Shown here one piece after another: positions 14,923 through 20,168 of a stretch of DNA of 20,168 nt. The notes beneath the pieces were generated by a model. That model saw nothing but the letters and a program-made list of their open reading frames with translations. It made no database searches and had not been told where the DNA came from. Numbering within the stretch: position 1 is the stretch's first letter; every line of letters begins with the position of its first letter. Source of the DNA: CAVQGF01 sp045807945. GTDB taxonomy: Bacteria > Acidobacteriota > Terriglobia > Terriglobales > Acidobacteriaceae. The stretch lies in NCBI GenBank assembly GCA_045807945.1, contig JBJMGI010000091.1:1-20168 (forward strand). Direction: 5' to 3'. The translations under genes and the position numbers were made by a program.

Positions 14923-16687
14923 ACGTTGTCTGTGTTTCCGGCAGAAGCTCGGTCGTCATGCGATGCGTGATTTCGACCACGCGCCCCTGCTCCAAGCGCA
15001 CTACCATGTCGCAAAGGCGCAGGGTGCTCAGCCGGTGCGCGATCATGAAGGTAGTTCGTCCGCGCATCAGCTCTTCCGTCGCCCGCATGATCTCAGTTTC
15101 GGTAGCGACGTCGATCGAGCTCGTCGGCTCGTCCAGAATAAGGATTGGCGCATCGCGCAGGAACGCGCGGGCGAGAGCGATTCGCTGACGCTCACCGCCA
15201 GAAAGCCGGTCACCGCGTTCTCCAATGACCGTCGCGTAGGCCTGCGGCTGCCGCAGGATGAAGTCATGGCAGTGCGCAGCTTGCGCGGCCGCGAAGATTT
15301 CTTCTTCGCTCGCGTTCGGGTTCCCGTAAGCGATGTTCTCGGCGATGCTGATGTTGAACAGCACTGGTTCCTGCAACACCACGGCGAACTGCCGCCGTAG
15401 GTCGGCGATGCGGTAATCGCGAAGATCCACACCGTCGAGCCGCACTTCGCCTTCGCTCGGATCATAAAAGCGCATCAGCATATGGATCATCGTCGTCTTG
15501 CCGGCGCCCGTAGTGCCGATCACGCCGACACGACTGCCGTGCGGGATCGAGAGCGAAATGTCGCGCAGCCCACTGCGGCCGTTGTTGTAGGTGAATGAGA
15601 CGTTGCGAAATTCCACATCTCCTTCTGCGCGGCCCAGCGCGCGCGGCACAATCGCCTCTTCAATCTCAGTGCGCTCCTGCAACAGATCGAAGGCGCGGTC
15701 CACGCTCACGATCCATGATTGCAAGTCAGCGGTGCGAGTGCTGATGAGCCGCAGCGGCTCGTACATCTGCGCGATGTAAGCGATGATGACCAGCAGGTCG
15801 CCGACAGTCAGAATGCCGCGGTGCACATGCCGGACTCCGACGTAGAGGACTCCCGCGCTCCCCAGGGCGATAGTCAACCCGATCAGCAGGTTGAACCAAC
15901 CTTGCACGGTCGCCAGCTTGATCTGGTTACGGACCCGGCTGTTCGATTGCCCAACGAATCGTTTTTCCTCGCGCTCTTGCTGTCCGAAAGCTTTCACCAC
16001 GCGAATGGACGCGAGAACTTCCTGCACAACGGCAATTGCAGAGCTGTCGAGTTGCTTCACCGTCATTGATCGCTGACGAACAATCGAAGAGCACTTGCGC
16101 GTCAGAAGCGCTAGCACGGGCGCGATGCTGATCGCGATCCACGCCAGCTTCAAGTCCATGCAGACCGACACGTACAGCATTGCCGCAAGTGTGCACGTTG
16201 CGGTGAAGACCGGGATGATCCCCTGGATCACGATGTACTGGATGGAAGCCGCATCGTTTTGAATCCGGTAGGCGAGGTCGTAAGCGCCGGCGCGATCGTG
16301 GAACGACATCGGCAACCGCTGCACGTGGCGAAGCAGTTGCGCCCGAAAATCCCAAACAAGGCCCTCAGCAGTACATGTCTGCAGATACCAGGCCATGAGG
16401 GCCTGCACTTGGTTGATCACTGCGATCGCGAGGAGCAATCCAACAGCGGTGACCAGTGCGGACGAGGTGCTCGCGTCGTGCACCATCCACGCCAGCCATC
16501 GGGGTAGCGGGCCGCTTCCCAGCACGCTATCGACTGCGATCTTCACCGGCAAGGGAAGCAGCAGCGCGAGCGGCGCAGAGATCATGCTGAGCGCGGCGAT
16601 GCCCGCGAGCTGCGGCCAGAACACTCGCGCCTGCCGCAACACGCGCAGGTACGAGGACGCCATCGTCAATTCGCGAACCGGTTCCAT
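14900..16687 (-). CDS. ABC exporter half-transporter (permease fused to ATPase)
   Basis: A 595-residue type IV (MsbA/BmrA-like) exporter. Residues 25-325 hold six membrane helices; residues 357-580 are the ATPase with A-loop Tyr367, Walker A GTTGAGKTT (391-399, Lys397), Q-loop Gln439, signature LSGGE (495-499), Walker B ILILDE (515-520) and H-loop His551. All catalytic residues are present. It would work as a homodimer in the inner membrane. There is no N-terminal C39 peptidase domain, so leader-peptide cleavage is not built in. The substrate (lipid, drug or peptide) is unknown. The start at 16687 fits a promoter about 20 bases upstream; ATG 16663 is an alternative, and neither has a clear ribosome site. 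The 3' end overlaps tldE on the other strand. Confidence 0.95.
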   Translation of the reverse strand: MEPVRELTMASSYLRVLRQARVFWPQLAGIAALSMISAPLALLLPLPVKIAVDSVLGSGPLPRWLAWMVHDASTSSALVTAVGLLLAIAVINQVQALMAWYLQTCTAEGLVWDFRAQLLRHVQRLPMSFHDRAGAYDLAYRIQNDAASIQYIVIQGIIPVFTATCTLAAMLYVSVCMDLKLAWIAISIAPVLALLTRKCSSIVRQRSMTVKQLDSSAIAVVQEVLASIRVVKAFGQQEREEKRFVGQSNSRVRNQIKLATVQGWFNLLIGLTIALGSAGVLYVGVRHVHRGILTVGDLLVIIAYIAQMYEPLRLISTRTADLQSWIVSVDRAFDLLQERTEIEEAIVPRALGRAEGDVEFRNVSFTYNNGRSGLRDISLSIPHGSRVGVIGTTGAGKTTMIHMLMRFYDPSEGEVRLDGVDLRDYRIADLRRQFAVVLQEPVLFNISIAENIAYGNPNASEEEIFAAAQAAHCHDFILRQPQAYATVIGERGDRLSGGERQRIALARAFLRDAPILILDEPTSSIDVATETEIMRATEELMRGRTTFMIAHRLSTLRLCDMVVRLEQGRVVEITHRMTTELLPETQTTSKTLSLQ

Positions 16688-16713
16688 CGATTGAGCAGGA
16701 GTTTCCCACTAAA

Positions 16714-16742
16714 GCTATAAAGCCGTTCAGCCCAACTTTCAA
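16714..16742 (-). promoter_or_regulatory. Promoter of the ABC exporter gene
   Basis: On the minus strand, TTGAAA (16742-16737), a 17-base spacer and TATAGC (16719-16714). Transcription would start near 16706, about 19 bases before the ATG at 16687. Confidence 0.5.
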
Positions 16743-16775
16743 TCGGCTAAAAGCACTATTCGAGGGCCGCGCGCT

Positions 16776-16781
16776 TATAAT
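16776..16781 (+). promoter_or_regulatory. -10 element of the amidase gene
   Basis: A perfect TATAAT lies 24 bases before the start codon of the amidase gene. No good -35 is seen 16-18 bases upstream. Transcription would start near 16788, leaving a leader of about 18 bases that contains the GAGGAG ribosome site. It is divergent from the exporter promoter. Confidence 0.45.
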
Positions 16782-16805
16782 CGCGGGCCATAGAGGAGAC
16801 ACCCC

Positions 16806-18605
16806 ATGTCGAAGTCGCGCCGCGAATTCTTGGTGAACACATCCATCGCACTGGTTGGCACCGCTGTGCTGGGACAGGAGCCGGCTGAGCAGAAGCCGAG
16901 CGAGCCGCCAGCGGGAGCGCCCCCTGCGTTTGGCACGGCTGCTGCTGTAGGCCCTGAAGTCTCGCCGGAGACAATCGTGCAAGCGGAAAAGCTCGTGCAG
17001 ATCGAAATGAAGCCTGCCGACATCAGGATGGCCGCGGGTACCTGGCGCAGCAATATTGCTCCGCTCTACGAGCGCCGTACCGGGCCGAAGAAGATCGCCA
17101 TCGAGCCGCAGATCGCGCCCTACTCGCGCTGGGATCCCGTGCTGCCCGGGCAGAAGCACGCGCAACTTCGCGATGAATTCGTTCGCACAAAGTCCGACCC
17201 GGGCCCGCTGCCGAGTAAAGACGAAGACATCGCCTTCGCTCCCGTAACACACCTTTCGCGCTGGATCGAGCGCAAGCAGATCACGTCGGAACGTCTCACG
17301 CAGCTCTATCTCAAGCGGCTGCAGGAGTTCAATCCGAAGCTGCGATGCGTTATCACGCTGACCTCTGATCTTGCGCTCGCGCAGGCAAAGAAAGCCGATC
17401 AGGAGATCGCCTCCGGAAAGTATCGTGGACCGCTGCATGGCATTCCCTGCGGCGTTAAAGATCTGCTCGACACCGCCGGTATCCCGACCACCTATGGCGC
17501 CGAGCCCTACCGCAATCGCGTGCCGAAAGAGAACGCCGCTGTGGTGAAACGCCTTCAAGATGCCGGGGCGGTACTTGTCGCCAAGTTGAGCCTCGGCGCT
17601 CTCGCGCTCAACGACATATGGTTCGGTGGCCAGACGATGAATCCGTGGCTGCTCGAAGAAGGTTCATCTGGCTCGAGCGCCGGCCCAGGTTCAGCAACCG
17701 CAGCAGGCTTGGTCGGGTTCTCGATCGGCAGCGAAACCGGAGGCAGCATCGTGAGCCCGACCATGCGATGCGGCATCAATGGTCTGCGTCCTACTTACGG
17801 GCGGGTTGCGCGTACCGGTGCCATGACCTTGTGCTGGTCGCTCGATAAACTCGGTCCTATGACGCGCAGCGTGGAAGATACTTTGCTGGTACTGCGCGCA
17901 ATCTCCGGGGCTGATCCAGGAGACGTATCCAGCGTCACCCGTCCGCTCGATTTCAATTCGACTGAAGGTATTCGTGGACTGCGCGTCGGGTACTTCCCCA
18001 AGTGGATGAAAGAAGCCCCCGCGACGGACGTCGATCGCGCTGCGCTCGAAACGATAAAGAAGGTGGGAATGGTGCCAGTCGAAGTCTCAATCCCCGACTG
18101 GCCATACGATTCTCTCAATCTGATTCTCTTCGCCGAGGGTGCGGCCGCTTTCGAGGAACTCACGCTTAGCGGACAGCTTGATGAATTGAAAGTGCAAACT
18201 CCTGATGCGTGGCCGAACTTCTTCCGCCAGGCGCGATTCCTCTCGGCGGTAGACTTCGTCCAGACCGATCGCCTGCGCCGCAAGGTAGCACTTGAGATGG
18301 AGCGCGTCTTCAACGACGTTGACCTGCTGCTTGTTCCATCCCTACGCGACGAAATGCTGGTGATCACCAACAACACCGGCCACCCATCGCTCACCATGCG
18401 CGCCGGTTTCGTCGAAGTATCGGAGGGGCGCACTGACTGGGCGCCGGACCCGAGCCGCCCGGTGGTGAAATTTTCTTCACCGCGACGCGTGCCGCACGGC
18501 ATCACGCTCATCGGCCGCTTGTTCGAAGAGGGAACTCTCGGACGCGCGGGGTTGGCGCTCGAGAGCGCGTTCGGAGTGATGGGCGATAGGCCGGCCGGGT
18601 TCTAA
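16806..18605 (+). CDS. Tat-exported amidase (amidase signature family)
   Basis: A 599-residue amidase with a twin-arginine-type N-terminus (SRREFLV at residues 4-10, then a short hydrophobic stretch to about 22), so export to the periplasm in folded form is likely. Residues 25-135 are a Pro/Ala-rich and unassigned segment. The amidase signature domain follows: catalytic Lys218 in GIPCGVKDLLDTAG, the cis-Ser region GSSGSSAG (286-293), and the nucleophile Ser314 in GSETGGSI. All three parts of the Ser-cisSer-Lys triad are present. It hydrolyses amide bonds of an unknown substrate; similarity to GatA is by fold only, as no gatB/gatC are present and an exported protein would not act on tRNA. GAGGAG precedes the ATG by seven bases. 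Convergent with the membrane protein gene, 11 bases away. Confidence 0.93.
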   Translation: MSKSRREFLVNTSIALVGTAVLGQEPAEQKPSEPPAGAPPAFGTAAAVGPEVSPETIVQAEKLVQIEMKPADIRMAAGTWRSNIAPLYERRTGPKKIAIEPQIAPYSRWDPVLPGQKHAQLRDEFVRTKSDPGPLPSKDEDIAFAPVTHLSRWIERKQITSERLTQLYLKRLQEFNPKLRCVITLTSDLALAQAKKADQEIASGKYRGPLHGIPCGVKDLLDTAGIPTTYGAEPYRNRVPKENAAVVKRLQDAGAVLVAKLSLGALALNDIWFGGQTMNPWLLEEGSSGSSAGPGSATAAGLVGFSIGSETGGSIVSPTMRCGINGLRPTYGRVARTGAMTLCWSLDKLGPMTRSVEDTLLVLRAISGADPGDVSSVTRPLDFNSTEGIRGLRVGYFPKWMKEAPATDVDRAALETIKKVGMVPVEVSIPDWPYDSLNLILFAEGAAAFEELTLSGQLDELKVQTPDAWPNFFRQARFLSAVDFVQTDRLRRKVALEMERVFNDVDLLLVPSLRDEMLVITNNTGHPSLTMRAGFVEVSEGRTDWAPDPSRPVVKFSSPRRVPHGITLIGRLFEEGTLGRAGLALESAFGVMGDRPAGF

Positions 18606-18616
18606 GCGGCAGAGAT

Positions 18617-19153
18617 TTATTTCGAGGGATCGATGCGGCGCTGTCTCTGGGTGAAAACATGCCAGATCACGGCGTCCCACGTATTGTGTATCCCAATAAA
18701 GAGCAGCAATAAAGACGCTGCTGCAACGCCAAAGAGTGCCCGGTCAACATTCGCGCGAGTCGCGAATGCCGCTCCGGCCAGCAGCACATAGGCGGCGAGC
18801 GGCAGCAGGAAATGAAATAGCCAGTCTTCAAAGACTGGCTTGTAGACCTTTTGGGCCCGCATCCGCGAATTGACGATGATCGCGTAAACGAAGCCGATAA
18901 TGCCGATCGTTCCCCAGAGAATCGCGGCGCTCGAAACCTGATGCCACGGGGCGCTCAGGATCGCTGCGAGCAGCATCACCGTACTGAAGTGGATCACGGT
19001 TGGAGTGGCAAAGGCCGCGCCTGCTCGGTCCTGACCTGGGACCGCCGGTCCCTCGGCGATGAGCGTTATGGCCACGAATTGCAGCCCGATGAGCGCGCCG
19101 GCTGACGACCCAACGATCACGTAGAAGCTTTCCCACTCGCTAAATGCGGACAT
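18617..19153 (-). CDS. Small multi-pass membrane protein, function unknown
   Basis: A 178-residue hydrophobic protein with about five membrane helices (residues 10-32, 54-71, 76-95, 112-132, 138-157) and a basic C-terminal tail (TQRQRRIDPSK). The start at 19153 is chosen because GAGG at 19162-19159 is correctly spaced; an in-frame GTG at 19159 lies inside that site. It is the second gene of a probable operon, 15 bases after the aldo/keto reductase. I do not recognise a named family; the N-terminal SEWESFYVIVGSSAGALIGL segment suggests a conserved helix pair seen in other uncharacterised bacterial proteins, but that is a guess. No function can be given. Confidence 0.85.
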   Translation of the reverse strand: MSAFSEWESFYVIVGSSAGALIGLQFVAITLIAEGPAVPGQDRAGAAFATPTVIHFSTVMLLAAILSAPWHQVSSAAILWGTIGIIGFVYAIIVNSRMRAQKVYKPVFEDWLFHFLLPLAAYVLLAGAAFATRANVDRALFGVAAASLLLLFIGIHNTWDAVIWHVFTQRQRRIDPSK

Positions 19154-19158
19154 CGTCA

Positions 19159-19162
19159 CCTC
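19159..19162 (-). promoter_or_regulatory. Ribosome binding site deciding the membrane protein start
   Basis: GAGG on the minus strand, five bases before ATG 19153. It overlaps the alternative GTG start at 19159, which is therefore rejected. Confidence 0.55.
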
Positions 19163-19168
19163 GTGGCT

Positions 19169-20161
19169 TCAGCGGTTCACCAGCTTCTGCATATCTTCGT
19201 TGTAGCGAGCCCCTTGCACGGGGATCTTTGAGGTTGCGGCGTCGATCTGCCGAAGATCGTCTTTCGTAAGTTCAACGTTCGCCGCTCCGATGTTTTCTTC
19301 CAGCCGATGGAGCTTCGTCGTGCCGGGGATGGGAACGATCCACGGCTTTTGCGCGAGCAGCCATGCAAGCGCGATCTGGGCTGGAGTCGCGTTCTTCTGC
19401 TCGGCGAATCTGCCGATCAGATCGACGACGGCCTGATTCGCCTTCAGGGCCTGCGGGGTGAAGCGCGGGAGGTTGCTGCGGATATCCGTCTTATCGAACT
19501 GAGTTTGTTCATTGATCTTGCCGGTAAGGAAACCTCTGCCCAGCGGACTGAAGGGTACGAAGCCGATACCGAGCTCCTCGAGAGTCGGCAGTACTTGTTC
19601 TTCAGGCTCTCGCCACCAGATCGAATATTCACTTTGTAAAGCTGTGACGGGCTGCACCTTGTGCGCGCGACGGATCGTCTGCGCGCCAGCCTCCGACATT
19701 CCAAAGTGCTTCACCTTGCCTTGCTGGATCAGCTCTTTCACCGCGCCGGCGACATCCTCTATTGGCACATTCGGATCCACGCGATGTTGATAGAACAAAT
19801 CGATGACGTCGGTACGCAGGCGCTTTAGCGAAGCCTCAGCGACTTCCTTGATGTGCTCAGGCCGGCTGTCGAGTCCACTCCAACGCGTGCCATCGGGACC
19901 GGGTTTAAACCCGAACTTTGTGGCGATCTTCACCTGACCGCGTACGGGAGCCAAAGCTTCGCCTACGAGTTCCTCGTTCGTAAAAGGACCGTAGACCTCA
20001 GCCGTGTCAAAAAACGTAACACCGCGATCCAATGCCGCGCGGAGCAGTGAAATCATTTCGGTTTTGTCCGCGGCTGGCCCGAGGCCAAAGCTCATCCCCA
20101 TGCAGCCGAGTCCGATGGCCGAAACTTCCAGATCACTTTTTCCAAGCTTTCGTTTTTGCAT
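19169..20161 (-). CDS. Aldo/keto reductase
   Basis: A 330-residue NADPH-dependent aldo/keto reductase with a TIM-barrel fold. The catalytic tetrad is visible: Asp52 and Tyr57 in FFDTAEVYGPF, Lys82 in ATKFGF, and His126 in YQHRVDP. The NADP-binding region includes VPFSPLGRGFLTGKI and the C-terminal IVPIPGTTKLHRLEENIGAA. The sequence type matches the AKR11/AKR13-like bacterial reductases, which reduce aldehydes and ketones in the cytoplasm; the physiological substrate is not deducible. Only seven bases upstream of the start are inside the window (GAGA-like, possibly part of a ribosome site). The downstream membrane protein gene follows after 15 bases on the same strand, so they are probably one transcript. 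Confidence 0.96.
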   Translation of the reverse strand: MQKRKLGKSDLEVSAIGLGCMGMSFGLGPAADKTEMISLLRAALDRGVTFFDTAEVYGPFTNEELVGEALAPVRGQVKIATKFGFKPGPDGTRWSGLDSRPEHIKEVAEASLKRLRTDVIDLFYQHRVDPNVPIEDVAGAVKELIQQGKVKHFGMSEAGAQTIRRAHKVQPVTALQSEYSIWWREPEEQVLPTLEELGIGFVPFSPLGRGFLTGKINEQTQFDKTDIRSNLPRFTPQALKANQAVVDLIGRFAEQKNATPAQIALAWLLAQKPWIVPIPGTTKLHRLEENIGAANVELTKDDLRQIDAATSKIPVQGARYNEDMQKLVNR

Positions 20162-20168
20162 AATTCTC

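Noticed and set aside
16527..17558. 343-codon minus-strand open frame across the exporter start, its promoter and the amidase
   Set aside because: It crosses two well-supported gene starts and promoters and has an Arg/Leu-rich shadow-type composition.

Overview
The window reads as an ordinary chromosomal stretch of a moderately GC-rich, Gram-negative-type bacterium, most probably an Acidobacteriota of the Koribacter/Terriglobia kind. That assignment is an inference from gene content: a Ser/Thr kinase fused to a TolB-like domain and TPRs, MacB-type permease pairs, a secreted beta-propeller-like protein and a Tat-signal amidase. No marker gene is present. There is no rRNA, tRNA, CRISPR array, insertion sequence or prophage.

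Left part (1-5145, all on +): the end of a 3-hydroxyacyl-CoA dehydrogenase; two tandem MacB/FtsX-type ABC permeases two bases apart, with no ATPase or adaptor beside them; a secreted beta-propeller-like protein whose signal peptide and body lie in different frames (apparent one-base frameshift in an A run); and an AhpD/CMD-like protein that has lost its CxxC pair.

Middle (5146-10893): a 781-residue membrane Ser/Thr kinase with TolB-like and TPR modules and its own promoter; a 78-codon minus-strand gene of unknown function that converges on the kinase and has a clear promoter and Shine-Dalgarno; then metK (TTG start) and ahcY, two steps of the S-adenosylmethionine cycle, each followed by a hairpin terminator. 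A second intrinsic terminator lies only about 20 bases upstream of the next gene, leaving an unexplained stretch of about 175 bases that could encode a small RNA or a regulated leader.

Right part (10894-20168): a FAD-dependent oxidoreductase; a translationally coupled tldD-tldE pair (ATGA overlap) encoding a TldD/TldE metallopeptidase; a convergent ABC exporter half-transporter whose 3' end overlaps tldE by 23 bases; a Tat-signal amidase diverging from the exporter; and on the minus strand a two-gene operon of an aldo/keto reductase and a small five-helix membrane protein.

Most genes are conserved housekeeping or common accessory families. I see no convincing new multigene system. The points most worth checking are the orphan terminator/leader at 10667-10872, the small promoter-equipped gene at 7544-7780, the frameshift near 3366-3369, and the cysteine-less AhpD-like protein.
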